The notes under the pieces are model-generated. The model made no database searches. It had not been told where the DNA came from and saw nothing but the letters and a program-made list of their open reading frames with translations. From NCBI RefSeq assembly GCF_040047665.1, contig NZ_CP157355.1, positions 1,488,001 to 1,552,000 of the forward strand: a DNA stretch of 64,000 nt, given 5' to 3'. Made by a program: the position numbers and the translations under genes. This DNA is from Chitinibacter sp. FCG-7. GTDB lineage: Bacteria > Pseudomonadota > Gammaproteobacteria > Burkholderiales > Chitinibacteraceae. Below are positions 49,892 through 60,415 of the stretch, one piece after another (within the stretch, counting starts at the first letter, position 1; every line of letters begins with the position of its first letter).

Positions 49892-49919
49892 ATACGATCA
49901 ATTTCGATAATTGTCGTAT
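49892..49919. promoter_or_regulatory. Probable ArsR operator between gap and arsR
   Basis: An imperfect inverted repeat, ATACGATCAATT (49892-49903) and AATTGTCGTAT (49909-49919), lies 10 bases before the arsR start and about 100 bases from the gap start, as expected for an autoregulated ArsR site controlling both transcripts. Confidence 0.6.
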
Positions 49920-49928
49920 AGTCGTCTT

Positions 49929-50295
49929 ATGGAAAAAATACAGCAACCCTCATCTTGAAGTGCTGTCGTCTGGCGTTCGTTTAGACGTGTTTCGACTGCT
50001 GGTGAAGCAAGGGCGAGAAGGCATGGTCGCGGGCGATATTGCTGAACGACTGCAAGTAACATCGAGCAGCTTGTCTTTCACTTGAAAGAGCAAGACGCGA
50101 GAATTGATCACATCAGAGCAGTGAAAGCCGCTTTATCCGCTATCGGGCAACATCGCGCACGATGGAGGATGGATTGCGTATCTGACGGAAGAATGCTGCC
50201 AAGGCCATCTAGAAGAGTGCTTAGCGGGTGTGCACCAGAATCTGACTCGTAACCCCTGCGGTGGTACCTTTATCGTCCACATGCAAACCCAGTGA
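49929..50295 (+). pseudogene. arsR: ArsR-family repressor, frameshifts
   Basis: The joined frame reads MEKIQQPSSEVLSSGVRLD-type start, then VFRLLVKQGREGMVAGDIAERLQVTSSSLSFHLKE, a typical ArsR winged helix (the second helix carries SSSLSFHL). Near the C-terminus is ECCQGHLEECLAG, a Cys pair plus a further Cys that could bind As(III)/Sb(III). One shift at about 50082 and another near 50100 interrupt it. It heads the plus-strand ars transcript. Confidence 0.78.
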
Positions 50296-50305
50296 GACGG
50301 AAAGT

Positions 50306-50794
50306 ATGAATATCTGATTTCTGTGTACCGGCAACTCTTGTCGCTCAATTTTGGCGGAAGCGGTTTTTAATCATCTCGCACGCAGCGGGATGGCAGCCAT
50401 CAGCGCGGGCAGTCAACCCACAGGCCAAGTTCACCCGCGTTCACTTGCCTTGTTGGCACGTGAAGGTAGTGCGACGGATGGCTGAACCAGTAAAACATGG
50501 GACAACTTGCCAGGTGACGCCCGATGTGGTGATTACGGTTTGTGCTGCAGTGCCGCAGGTGAAACCCGCCCAGCTTACTCTGGCGCAGTAGTACGAGGGT
50601 CATTGGGGCGTAGCCGACCCAGCGCACGTCATCGGCAGTGAAGCTGAAATTGAAGCCGCATTTACCGAGGCATATCGAATCCTTCGGGCACTGCATTGAA
50701 ACGTTGTTTGCGTTGCCGATGGTGTTGATGACCTTAAAAATGATCCCGCTTTGTTAAAAGCGAGCTTGATCGCATTGGCTCGCTTTTTTCAATA
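50306..50794 (+). pseudogene. arsC: Arsenate reductase ArsC, low-molecular-weight phosphatase type (copy 1), frameshifts
   Basis: Read across frames the protein of about 160 residues contains the phosphatase-like loop FLCTGNSCRSILAEAVFNH and SAGSQPTGQVHPRSLALLAREG, which are standard for this ArsC class. It reduces arsenate to arsenite with thiol cofactors. Indels occur near 50315, 50380, 50480 and later. It is the first of two arsC genes in tandem. Confidence 0.78.
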
Positions 50795-50890
50795 AGCAAC
50801 ATTTCCATATTTTGAAGATATTGGAATTAACGTCGCCTCTGTCTTCCAAGTTATTGATTGAACGCACTCACCTTGAGAAAGGAAACTAAG

Positions 50891-51385
50891 ATGTCTCGCT
50901 CAAACCTATAACGTTTTATTTGTCTGCACGGGCAATCTGGCTCGCAGCATCATGGCAGAAGTCATTATGCAATCAGCCTCGGCGCTGTCAATTTGAAGCT
51001 TATAGCGCGGGCAGTCACCCACGGTGAAGTGCACCCAATGACACTGCGAGCGTTAAAGCATCAGAAATATGATCTGGGCACATTGCGCAGCAAGAAGCTG
51101 GGCAGAGTTTGCTGCACCCGATGCACCAAAAATGGATTTCATTTTTACGGTCTGCACCAGCTGTTGGTGAAGCATGCCCAGCTTGGCTGGGACAGCCCAT
51201 TACTGCGCATTGGGGCTTTGCAGACCCTGCAAAGCAACGGCTCAGACGAAGAGTTGTTCCAAACCTTTACCCACGTACAGTCGCAGATTGCCAATCGGAT
51301 TCGTCTATTTCTGAGTTTACCGATCGACAAAATTGATCGCATGTCACTGCAAACCAAGTTGCGTGGAGCTGAAACCAATCCAATA
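50891..51385 (+). pseudogene. arsC: Arsenate reductase ArsC, low-molecular-weight phosphatase type (copy 2), frameshifts
   Basis: Starts MSRSN...NVLFVCTGNLARSIMAEVIM, with the Cys loop CTGNLARS (normally CTGNSARS), then YSAGSHPTGEVHPMTL-type text once one indel is corrected, then APDAPKMDFIFTVC. It differs clearly from copy 1 over the body (for example DLGTLRSKSW), so it is not a recent duplication. About four indels. Confidence 0.75.
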
Positions 51386-51389
51386 AGCA

Positions 51390-52480
51390 GGGAGAATAAG
51401 CTAGCGTCAGTACAGTGTGATGCGCTCGCCCAAAATCCAGCTGCGGGCGCGCCAATGAATGTCTTTGAACGCTACCAACCGTTTGGGTGTTTCTTTGCAT
51501 TATTGCGGGCATTGGATTGGGGCAGTTGCTGCCTAACGTATTTCAAGCCATTGGCCGGATGGAGTTTGCACAGGTTAACTTACCTGTGGGCGTCCTAATC
51601 TGGGTCATGATTATCCCCATGCTGGTTAAGGTGGATTTTGGTGCTCTGCATGAAGTTCGCAAACATGGGCGCGGCATTGGCGTTACGTTGTTTGTGAACT
51701 GGCTGGTGAAGCCATTCTCAATGGCATTCTTAGGCTGGCTTTTTATACGCCATCTGATTTGCGCCACTATTGCCCGCAGATCAACTCGATAGTTATATCG
51801 CCGGTCTGATTTTGCTGGCCGCTGCGCCTTGTACCGCAATGGTTTTTGCTTGGAGCAAGCTCACGAATGGCGACCCGCTCTTCACGTTGTCACAAGTCGC
51901 GCTCAATGACAGCATTATGGCTTTATCGCTTTTGCGCCTTTGGTTGGCCTCTGCTGGGTATCTCGGCCATCACCGTGCCGTGGGACACCTTGCTCACTCT
52001 CAGTCGTGCTTTACATCGTTATCCCCGTGATTCTGGCGCAGTTATGGCGCAAAATGCTGCTTCGCAACGGGCAAGCAGCATTTGATGCCGCAATGGAAAA
52101 AATTGCACCGTGGTCGATTACGGCCTTGTTAGCCACCTTGGTATTACTCTTTGCATTCCAAGGCGAAGCCATTATCAAGCAGCCGCTGGTTATTGCACTG
52201 CTGGCCGTGCCGATCCTGATTCAAGTGTTTTTCAACTCAGCACTGGCGTATTGGCTGAATCGTGCCGTAGGCGAAAAGCATAATATTGCATGCCCATCCG
52301 CTTTGATTGGCGCATCCAATTTCTTCGAGCTGGCGCCGTCGCTGCGGCGATTAGCCTGTTCGGTTTCCACAGTGGGCGGCGCTCGCCACGGTCGTGGGCG
52401 TGTTGATTGAAGTACCAGTCATGCTGCTGGTGGTGAACATCGTGAACCGCAGTAAACCTTGGTATGAGGCACGGAGCTAA
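51390..52480 (+). pseudogene. acr3: ACR3-family arsenite efflux transporter, frameshifts
   Basis: Ten-helix arsenite exporter when frames are joined: FLCIIAGIGLGQLLPNVFQAIGRMEFAQVNLPVGVLIWVMIIPML, then RGIGVTLFVNWLVKPFSMAFLGWLF, the family's Cys block LLAAAPCTAMVFAWSKLTNGDP, and AYWLNRAVGEKHNIACPSALIGASNFFELA, another hallmark. ACR3 uses the proton motive force to expel As(OH)3. The start is approximate because the first segment has an indel between 51385 and 51450. About three to four indels overall. Confidence 0.85.
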
Positions 52481-52483
52481 ATC

Positions 52484-53783
52484 ATGCTCGCTACCAATAC
52501 CTTGCAACCGGCGAGTTCCGGACTGGCAGAGCTACTCAATCGGCGATGTGCTTGTCAGTTTCTCGACCACGATTTGCTGAAGGCGCAACTGGAGCTCAGT
52601 CCCGATATGGCTGGCCTCAGTGAAGAGATTGCACACAGCCGACCTCATCTGTTTTCAGCCACGATGGTGTTTATCACGCCAGAACAGCGAGCGCAGATGC
52701 AGGCCATCATTCAAGCTCATTGAAACGGTGATTGCAACAGCGGCGTGGAAAAACGAAGCACTTGCTCAAGCGCCTGAAATTGCGAAACTGGACTTTGGTC
52801 TCGACAGCGTTTTCTTTGGCTATGATTTCCATTTGGGGAGCAACGGTGCACAGCCTCATTGAAATCAACACCAATGCAGGCGGTGCTTATCTTAATCTCA
52901 GCGCTAGCACGGGCTCAAACCGCGTGCTGTGAGGCATCCCCACCGCTTTCAGCTTCGCCCAAAACGCTGGAGAGTATGGAAGAGCGCTGGCTGAATATGT
53001 TTATGGCTGAGTGGCAAGCACAGCGCGATTCGGCTCAACCGCGCACCATCGCCATTGTTGATGAACAGCCAGAGCAGCAATACCTCTACCCAGAGTTTTT
53101 GCTATTTCAGCGTCTGTTTGAGCGATTTGGCATTCGTTGCTTGATTGCCTCACCCGAGGAGCTGCGTTGGGAGTCCGGACAGCTTTGGCTGGGTGATGAG
53201 GTGATTGATCTAGTCTACAACCGCCTCACCGATTTCTATTTTGACGAAGCGGACTCCGCCGCTTTGCGTGACGCCTATCTGGCGGGGGCTGTCGTTGTGA
53301 CGCCGACTCCACGAGCGCATGCCCTATATGCCAACAAGCGCCATTTGGCTTGTTTGAGCCAGCCTGAAAGTTTGGCGAAGCTAGAGTAGATGCAAAGACG
53401 AGCGACATCTTGCAAGCAGGTATTCCCTCATACTCGCTATGTCACTGCCAGTACCGCCGAAATATTGGTCGCAGCGGCGGCAGCTGTTTTTTAAACCGGC
53501 AAACGGCTATGGCAGTAAGGCGACATATCGCGGCGATAAGCTCACCAAGCGAGTTTGGGACGACATTCTTAATGCGGATTATGTGGCGCAAACGCTGGCT
53601 CCGCCGAGTGAGCGCGTCGTCGCCGTAGATGGCATCCAAACGTGTGACCTTAAGTTGGACGTACGAGCTTATGTTTATCGCGGTGAAGTCCAGCTGTTTG
53701 CTGCTCGGCTTTATCAGGGGCAGACCACGAACTTTAGAACACAAGGCGGCGGCTTTGCCCCCGTCTATATCACTAACACATGA
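52484..53783 (+). pseudogene. ATP-grasp-like protein of the arsenic cluster, frameshifts
   Basis: The protein of about 430 residues is intact in parts: an N-terminal helical block (NRRCACQFLDHDLLKAQLELSP), GYDFHLG followed by SLIEINTNAGGAYLN, an alpha/beta middle (RTIAIVDEQPEQQYLYPEFLLFQRLFERFGIRC, VIDLVYNRLTDFYF), and a C-terminal ATP-grasp-like part with FKPANGYGSKATYRGDKLTK and LKLDVRAYVYRGEVQLFAARLYQG. This is consistent with a carboxylate-amine ligase fold. It lies between acr3 and the phosphatase. Similar proteins are found in other ars clusters to my knowledge, without an established reaction. Confidence 0.65.
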
Positions 53784-53811
53784 CGCACATGAATCATTTC
53801 ACGGAGAAGAC

Positions 53812-54315
53812 AATGCAACATCCTTTTGACCTGATGCCTTTGCCAGAAGGCGGCGGCCTGATTTTTACACCTTGCCCTGGCACCAAGGAAGTCGATCTTG
53901 AGCAGGCATTGCATGACCTTCCACGCAGCGGGCGCTGCTGCGATCATCACGCTAATGCCCGAGCATGAGATGCAGGAAAACAGCGTATCCGCTTTACCGA
54001 ACGTATGTCAGCAGCTCGGATTGGCTTGGTTTCATTTCCCTGTCGAAGATGATGCAGCTCCGGCTGAAGAGTTCGAACGCCAATGGAGCACGCATAGCGC
54101 TGAGATTCTACAAATGCTGGCGGACGGTAAAACCATCGCGGTTCATTGCAAAGGCGGCTCAGGTCGCACAGGTTTGATGATTGGCAAATCTGTTGCTTGC
54201 CCGTGATGTGCCGCTCGATCAAGTAACCGCACAAGTTCAAGCTACTCGGCCAAAGTCACTGCGTATTCCTGCCCATATTGAGTATTTGCAGGGAATCGCT
54301 TCGCAAGCCGAGTGA
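53812..54315 (+). pseudogene. Tyrosine/dual-specificity phosphatase-like protein in the arsenic cluster, frameshifts
   Basis: The 168-residue protein contains the PTP signature HCKGGSGRTGLM (HCX5R with nucleophile Cys and Arg), preceded by FHFPVEDDAAP and a helical segment, as in small CDKN3/VSP-like phosphatases. It also reads LIFTPCPGTKEVDLEQAL near the start. The signature is complete, so activity on phosphate esters (or arsenate esters) is possible. It follows the ATP-grasp gene; together they recur as a pair in ars operons in my recollection. Indels near 53920 and 54190. Confidence 0.72.
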
Positions 54316-54427
54316 TTAATACCTCAAATAGAAGATTGAGGTGATGGCGATGGACACAATATGAATAAGATATTCCCGTGCCCATTCGCCGCTAGCCCCA
54401 TTGATACAGGCTAGAAAAGGAGAAGTT

Positions 54428-55166
54428 ATGTCGAATGCCAACTCAGAACAACTATTAGATTTGCCACAAGTTGCAGCTGAGCATTTTAAGGTGCCAGAGC
54501 TGACCAAATTGCATCCTGCTCAACAGTCATCGCATCCACCGCGTATTTTGATGCTGTATGGGTCTGTACGCGAACGCTCATTTAGCCGCTTGCTCACCGA
54601 AGAGGCTGCTCGTTTATTGCGGGCGATGGGCGCAGAAGTAAAAATCTTCAATCCGAGCGGACTCCCTTTGCCGGATGATGCCCCTGATAACCACCCAAAA
54701 GTGCAGGAACTGCGTGAGTTAGCGTTGTGGTGCGAAGGCATGGTCTGGACTTCACCAGAACGTCACGGCGCAATGACAGGCATTATGAAAGCCCAAATTG
54801 ACTGGATTCCACTGTCGGCAGGAGCTGTTCGGCCTACTCAAGGTAAAAACGCTCGCCGTGATGCAGGTTTCAGGCGGTTCGCAGTCTTTCAATGCAGTGA
54901 ACCAAATGCGCGTGCTAGGGCGCTGGATGCGCATGATTACGATCCCGAATCAATCATCCGTGGCAAAAGCCTTTCAAGAGTTCGATGAGCACAATCGCAT
55001 GAAGCCATCGAGTTACCACGACCGAGTTGTAGATGTGATGGAAGAGCTCGTTAAGTTCACGCTACTGACTCGCGATGTGAGTCCATATTTAGTGGATCGC
55101 TACAGCGAGCGCAAAGAAAGCGCAGAAGAGTTGTCACGTCGAGTGAATTTATCAAAAGCAACATAG
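54428..55166 (+). pseudogene. arsH: ArsH, NADPH-dependent FMN reductase/organoarsenical oxidase, one frameshift
   Basis: The joined frame gives the usual ArsH of about 245 residues: [29 protein letters not shown] (flavodoxin-like phosphate loop), [44 protein letters not shown], and after dropping one A in the run 54845-54849, [19 protein letters not shown], then [17 protein letters not shown] and [19 protein letters not shown]. ArsH oxidises trivalent organoarsenicals and closes the ars transcript. Confidence 0.9.
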
Positions 55167-55229
55167 TTTTGGACGATAAGGCTGCCTCTGATAAAAGCAG
55201 CCTTAAACCAATTTAAATAACTCGTCGAT

Positions 55230-56723
55230 TTATTTAACAAGTAACTGCGCCATCATGCCCTGCCCTTCGTGCTCCAGAATATGGCAGTGGAACATCCGCA
55301 AGCCTTTATCGTGTTGGACGGTTTTGATGCGCACTGTTTCGTAAGGGCGAAGATTGATGGTGTCGTGCAGTGCGCGATACGGCGCATTGCGTCGCTTGCC
55401 GTTCAGTTTTGAATCTAGAACGATAAATTGTGTGCCATGAATATGGAACGGGTGGTCCATGTGCGAGTTATTAAAGATTTCCCACACCTCAACTTCGTTG
55501 AGTTTGCTGGTCAGATCAACCCGATTCATATCAAAGCTTTTGCCATTCACCAGAAATGCCATGCTGTGCACGCCATTGTCCATGCTCATCGTTTCGCTAA
55601 ATTCGACTTTCTTGAGTGCAGTGGCGCGACCGAAGTCTGCAATTTTTCGCAATTGAATCGGAATCGCTGGTGTTGGGCCGCTAGCAAAATTGAGTTGTAT
55701 CAATACGCGATCCACTTCGGGGGCAACATTACCCATTTTTTCTCGATCATAAGCCAGTGCCTTAAGGGGCAATGTGGCAGCTTTGCCATCGCCGACAATG
55801 ACTTCAGTCCGTTGTCCTGGCACGAGTAAAATTTCGTCTTTGAGTATCGGTTTTTCCAGCAAACCGCCATCAGTCGCGACCAGCGTCATTTTTTGCCCCG
55901 GTATAGCTAGGCGCAAATAACGCGCGCTGCAGGCATTCCAGATTCGCAGGCGTTGCCGGCCAGCAATTGTCACTACCGGTTCACGCTGGCCATTGACCAG
56001 AACAAACTGGCCTTCACGGCCATTCATCCAATCATTGGCCGTGTTATCGGGAATCAGGCCTTCAGTATCGAGCTTCAAATCAGAAATGACTAAATGCTGC
56101 TCGGCAAATGCCGTAAGCGGATCATTCTTGCTACGAACAATAAATAATCCGGCAAGGCCGCGATACGCTTGCTCAGGTGTGTCGCCATGCGGGTGCGGGT
56201 GATACCAATACGTTCCAGCGCAGTTGTCTGGCAGCTTAAAACGGTAAACGCGCTCGCCTCCGGCGGGTACGGCATCGTGCGGATTGCCGTCTTGCTCGGG
56301 CGGTACCGGCAAGCCATGCCAATGTATTGTCGAGGCTTGTGCAAGCTGGTTAATAAAGCGAATCTCGACTTCATCGCCTTCAAAAGCTTCAATCAACGGT
56401 CCAGGTACTTGGCCGTTATACAACCACATTGGTGTTTTCTTGCCCGTGGTCAATTCGACCTCATGCGCTGCGGCAGTTAACGTTGCTTCAAAACGCTGGG
56501 GCGCAGTAGCGGTATTGCGCAAGGGGGCCAGTGGTACATGCGACTGCCCTGCTGTCAGCGCTGTTTCGGGTAGCAAGGGCATATCAGCAACAGTTTTCAA
56601 GGCTTGCGGCATCGCCCCGCCATCGCGCTTGGCGTGATCCATCGCCGCCCAAACTGGGTTCGCGCCCAACCAGCCCATCGCGCCCATACCGGCTGACACG
56701 GTTAAGAATTGTCGTCTATTCAT
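55230..56723 (-). CDS. Tat-exported multicopper oxidase
   Basis: The intact 497-residue protein begins with a Tat signal (NRRQFLTVSAGMGAMGWLG). Copper motifs are HWHG (134-137), HPHPHG (175-180), HPFHIHG near 424 and FHCHILEHEGQGM near 478, which supply the type 1, 2 and 3 sites, including the axial Met. It resembles CueO/CopA-type cuprous oxidases and laccases, without the Met-rich insert of CueO. A role in periplasmic Cu(I) oxidation fits the neighbouring metal genes. The ArsH gene converges on it. Confidence 0.9.
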   Translation of the reverse strand: MNRRQFLTVSAGMGAMGWLGANPVWAAMDHAKRDGGAMPQALKTVADMPLLPETALTAGQSHVPLAPLRNTATAPQRFEATLTAAAHEVELTTGKKTPMWLYNGQVPGPLIEAFEGDEVEIRFINQLAQASTIHWHGLPVPPEQDGNPHDAVPAGGERVYRFKLPDNCAGTYWYHPHPHGDTPEQAYRGLAGLFIVRSKNDPLTAFAEQHLVISDLKLDTEGLIPDNTANDWMNGREGQFVLVNGQREPVVTIAGRQRLRIWNACSARYLRLAIPGQKMTLVATDGGLLEKPILKDEILLVPGQRTEVIVGDGKAATLPLKALAYDREKMGNVAPEVDRVLIQLNFASGPTPAIPIQLRKIADFGRATALKKVEFSETMSMDNGVHSMAFLVNGKSFDMNRVDLTSKLNEVEVWEIFNNSHMDHPFHIHGTQFIVLDSKLNGKRRNAPYRALHDTINLRPYETVRIKTVQHDKGLRMFHCHILEHEGQGMMAQLLVK

Positions 56724-56896
56724 AACGCTCTCCTAGAGCGGCAACATCGTTAAATCATAATCCTGTTACCGCATCACGTTTGCAAACAAACTCGTGATCT
56801 GACTTACTTAGCTCAGAGCAGTCCTTTGGAATAAATACAAGGGTATTGCTATAAAGTCATTTATTTTCAATGCATAGATGGCAATACCCATGACTC

Positions 56897-57268
56897 TTAC
56901 TTCAAAGCAAATCGGAATTGTTCCGCCGCTTTACCAGGTAAAGTAACTTTTAATAGGGCTTTCGTACCTGCAACGGCTTTGTATTGACCGGTAGCCATCA
57001 GGCCATCACCCATAGGCATTAATTTCACCGTCTGTTTCTCACTCCCGTTCAGAAGTGTCAATTCAGCAGCTACACCTTTCGCTGCGACCGCTTTGCCTGC
57101 GTGGTCAGATAAATAAATCATCAGCATATTGCCATCGAGGCTGAGCTCTGCACGATTACCGGATGTTGCTTCGGCCATGACACCATTGTGCATCGGCTTC
57201 ATATCGCCATCAGCGAAAGCCAAATTAGCAGCAAGTACAAAACCGAATGCAATTAGCGTTTTTTTCAT
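56897..57268 (-). CDS. Small periplasmic protein of the RND locus, 123 aa
   Basis: Signal peptide MKKTLIAFGFVLAANLAFA. The mature ~100 residues have a short His/Met motif (DGDMKPMHNGVMAEATSG) and a beta-rich body (ELSLDGNMLMIYLSDHAGKAV, ELTLLNGSEKQTVKLMP, FRFALK). It lies 35 bases after the pump gene in the same direction. It resembles small periplasmic metal-binding companions of heavy-metal RND systems; no specific family name is certain. Confidence 0.6.
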   Translation of the reverse strand: MKKTLIAFGFVLAANLAFADGDMKPMHNGVMAEATSGNRAELSLDGNMLMIYLSDHAGKAVAAKGVAAELTLLNGSEKQTVKLMPMGDGLMATGQYKAVAGTKALLKVTLPGKAAEQFRFALK

Positions 57269-57303
57269 GATATTTCCTTGAGTAAAATGCCCGAAGGCGA
57301 GGG

Positions 57304-60300
57304 TTAAAACGCAATCTGGTTGTTTTCATCCAGCAAGCGTTGTAATGGTTTTTGACCGAACAGCCAGAACATCAGCGGGGTCAGTAATGTATCGAGAATG
57401 GTCGAGCTAATCAGTCCGCCAAAAATCACCACGGCGACCGGATGCAAGATTTCTTTGCCCGGCGCATCGGCAGCAAACAACAGTGGCACCAAGGCCAAAG
57501 CGGCCGTTAATGCAGTCATCAATACCGGCGTCAAGCGTTCGAGCGAGCCACGAATAATCATGGCTTGGCTAAAATGCTCGCCTTCAAACTTGCAAAGATT
57601 GATGTAATGACTGATTTTCAGAATGCCGTTACGCGTTGCGATGCCAGTCAGCGTAATAAAGCCAACCAAAGACGCGACCGAGAGCGAAATCCCAGCCAGC
57701 CACATTGCAATCACGCTGCCAATCAGCGCCATCGGGATATTGCCCATAATCATTGCAGCCAAAACCGCAGATTTATAACGGCTATACAGCACCATAAAAA
57801 TCAGCGAGAGCGAAACAATCGACAAACCAGCAATTAATTGGCTGGCGGCTTCTTGTGCCTGGAACTGCCCTTCCAAACTCACAAAATAGCCATCCGGCAA
57901 TTTGTTTTGCGCCAGCACACCTCGAATTTGCTTGATGATCGTCGCCATGTCCGAACCATTGGTATTGGCTGATATCACAATCCGGCGTCGGCTATTCTCG
58001 CGACCAATTTGATTCGGCCCATCGCTTTCCTCAACACTGGCCACTTGCGACAACGGCACTTTGCCGTGCGGCGTATCGATCAAGATATTGCCCAAGCCCT
58101 GCGGATCACGCGCAGCGTCGGGCAAGCGAATTACCAGATTAAAGCGCTTGTTGTTATCAACAATTTGCGCGACGGTATCGCCTTCGGTGAGTGTTTCCAG
58201 CGTTTTAAGCAATGCCCCAGGTGACACGCCAAGCTGCGCGGCACGGTCGTAGTCGATTCGCACTTTGATTTGCGGGATCAACACCTGCTTCTCAATCTGC
58301 AGATCAGTCAACCCCGGTATCGCAGCCAACTTCTCTTTCAGATTGGCCGCTTCACCGCGCAGCGCATCCAGATCATCACCGTAAATCTTCAACGCAATTT
58401 GCGCCCGAACGCCGGATAGCAAATGATCAAGTCGATGTGAAATCGGTTGCCCAACCGTCGTCGTGGCAGGTAACGGCGCGAGGCGCGTACGAATATCGGC
58501 CATAATGTCTTCGCGCGAACGCTCGGACTTCTTGAGGTCAACATCAATCTCGCTCGAATGTACACCTTCGGCATGCTCATCCAGCTCCGCCCTGCCCGTG
58601 CGCCGCCCTACACTTTTCACTTCGGGCACTTCAGCAATCAAAGTTTCGGCCAAACTCCCGACTCGATTGGCCTCTGTCAGCGATGTACCGGGGTTGAGCA
58701 GCAAGCTAATCGTTAATGTGCCCTCGTTAAACGCCGGTAAAAACGCTTTTGGAAAGTACGGCACCGTTGCCAGCGCAGCCACGAGTAGCAAAACGGCCAA
58801 ACCAAGTGCCAGTTTTGCGTGCGCAAACGAAGCGACTAATACCCGTTTATCCCAACGCTTGAGAAAGAGCACGAGCTTTGAATCGCCGTGCTCAATCTGC
58901 TTCATTTTGGGCAATAGGAAGTAGCACATCACTGGCGTCACCGTCAGCGCCACCAGCAAACTGGCCAAAATCGACGTGATGTAGGCTACGCCCAATGGTG
59001 CAAACAAGCGCCCTTCAATCCCCGGCAAAGCAAACAAAGGCACAAACGCCAGCACCACAACCATCGTCGCAACGACTACACCGGAGCGGACTTCATTGCA
59101 CGCAGCTGCAATCACTTTGATGATGTGCGTTACGCCTTTGGGTTTGTTTTCTTTCAATCGTCGCAGCACGTTTTCGACATCGACCAGCGCATCATCAACC
59201 AACTCGCCGATGGCGATAGCCAAACCACCGAGCGTCATGACGTTGATTGACAAACCCATGACCTTGAAAACCAGAAAGGTAATCGCCAGCGACAGTGGGA
59301 TTGCGGTCAATGAAATCAACGTCGTGCGGCCATTCATCAAGAACAAGAACAGAATGACCGCGACCATGATCGCACCATCGCGTAAAGCTTCTTGCACGTT
59401 GTGAATCGACGCTTCAATAAAATCGGCCTGGCGGAACGAAATTTCTGGCTTGCTGATCCCCGGTGGTAAAGATTTGCTCAAACTAGCGAGCGCATCATCA
59501 ATTTCGCGACTTAAGCGAATCGAGTCTGCATTAGGCTGCTTTTGCACACTGACAATCACCGCTGGCTTGCCCGCGAAACCAGCATCGCCGCGTTTAAACG
59601 CTGCGGCAAACTTCACCTCGGCGACTTGCTTGAGCAGAATTGGCTGGCCATTGATCACCTTGACCGCCAGATTTTGCATGTCCTCCAGACGGGTCGTGCG
59701 CCCCATGTTACGGATCAAATATTCACGCGCATTTTGCTCCAGATACCCGCCACTGGTATTGCTAGAAAACCCTTTAAGTGCAAGCTCTACATCTTCATAC
59801 CCAACACCAAGCTGCGCCATCATGGCGGTGTTTGGCTCAACCCTGAATTGCCGGACTTCACCGCCAATTGGAATCACTTGCGCGACACCAGGGATCGATA
59901 ACAAGCGTGGGCGCAGCACAAAATCAACGTACTCCCGCACTGCCATAGGGCTAGCTTTGTCGGGGTCGGCAGGGAACGCAATCAGCATGATCTCGCCCAT
60001 TACTGACGAAATCGGCCCCATTGCAGGCTTAACGCCTTCAGGAAGCTGCTCTTTCACTTCGGCTAAGCGTTCAGCGATGAGCTGCCGGTTGCGGTAAATA
60101 TCCGAACCCCATTCAAACTCGGCATACACAATCGACAAACCAACCCCAGACACCGCACGGACGCGAGTTACGCCGGGCATGCCGTTGAGTGCCGTTTCCA
60201 GCGGAAAGCTGACCAGTTGCTCCACCTCCTCCGGCGCCATCCCACCCGCCTCGGTCATGATGGTGACGGTGGGTTTGTTTAAGTCAGGAAAGACATCGAC

Positions 60301-60405
60301 TGGCATTTTGCTGGCAGTTAAACCGCCATAGATCAATAAAATGGCCGCAATGGCGACGATAAACAGTCTGTTCTTCAGACTTTGATTCACAATCCAGCTA
60401 AACAT
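57304..60405 (-). CDS. Heavy-metal RND efflux pump, CzcA-like
   Basis: The intact 1,033-residue protein has the RND layout: helix 1 (RLFIVAIAAILLIYGG), a large periplasmic loop (KMPVDVFPDLNKPTVTIMTEAGGMAPEEVEQLVSFPLE), helices 2-6, a second loop (AFNEGTLTISLLLNPGTSLTEANRVG) and helices 8-12. The helix 4 motif GELVDDALVDVENVLRRL differs from both CzcA (DGAVVMVEN-type) and CusA (AAIVMIEN-type) and suggests a different metal or an unclassified HME subgroup. It shares the minus-strand cluster with its adaptor and outer-membrane partner. Confidence 0.92.
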   Translation of the reverse strand: MFSWIVNQSLKNRLFIVAIAAILLIYGGLTASKMPVDVFPDLNKPTVTIMTEAGGMAPEEVEQLVSFPLETALNGMPGVTRVRAVSGVGLSIVYAEFEWGSDIYRNRQLIAERLAEVKEQLPEGVKPAMGPISSVMGEIMLIAFPADPDKASPMAVREYVDFVLRPRLLSIPGVAQVIPIGGEVRQFRVEPNTAMMAQLGVGYEDVELALKGFSSNTSGGYLEQNAREYLIRNMGRTTRLEDMQNLAVKVINGQPILLKQVAEVKFAAAFKRGDAGFAGKPAVIVSVQKQPNADSIRLSREIDDALASLSKSLPPGISKPEISFRQADFIEASIHNVQEALRDGAIMVAVILFLFLMNGRTTLISLTAIPLSLAITFLVFKVMGLSINVMTLGGLAIAIGELVDDALVDVENVLRRLKENKPKGVTHIIKVIAAACNEVRSGVVVATMVVVLAFVPLFALPGIEGRLFAPLGVAYITSILASLLVALTVTPVMCYFLLPKMKQIEHGDSKLVLFLKRWDKRVLVASFAHAKLALGLAVLLLVAALATVPYFPKAFLPAFNEGTLTISLLLNPGTSLTEANRVGSLAETLIAEVPEVKSVGRRTGRAELDEHAEGVHSSEIDVDLKKSERSREDIMADIRTRLAPLPATTTVGQPISHRLDHLLSGVRAQIALKIYGDDLDALRGEAANLKEKLAAIPGLTDLQIEKQVLIPQIKVRIDYDRAAQLGVSPGALLKTLETLTEGDTVAQIVDNNKRFNLVIRLPDAARDPQGLGNILIDTPHGKVPLSQVASVEESDGPNQIGRENSRRRIVISANTNGSDMATIIKQIRGVLAQNKLPDGYFVSLEGQFQAQEAASQLIAGLSIVSLSLIFMVLYSRYKSAVLAAMIMGNIPMALIGSVIAMWLAGISLSVASLVGFITLTGIATRNGILKISHYINLCKFEGEHFSQAMIIRGSLERLTPVLMTALTAALALVPLLFAADAPGKEILHPVAVVIFGGLISSTILDTLLTPLMFWLFGQKPLQRLLDENNQIAF

Positions 60406-60415
60406 GGCTTTCCCC

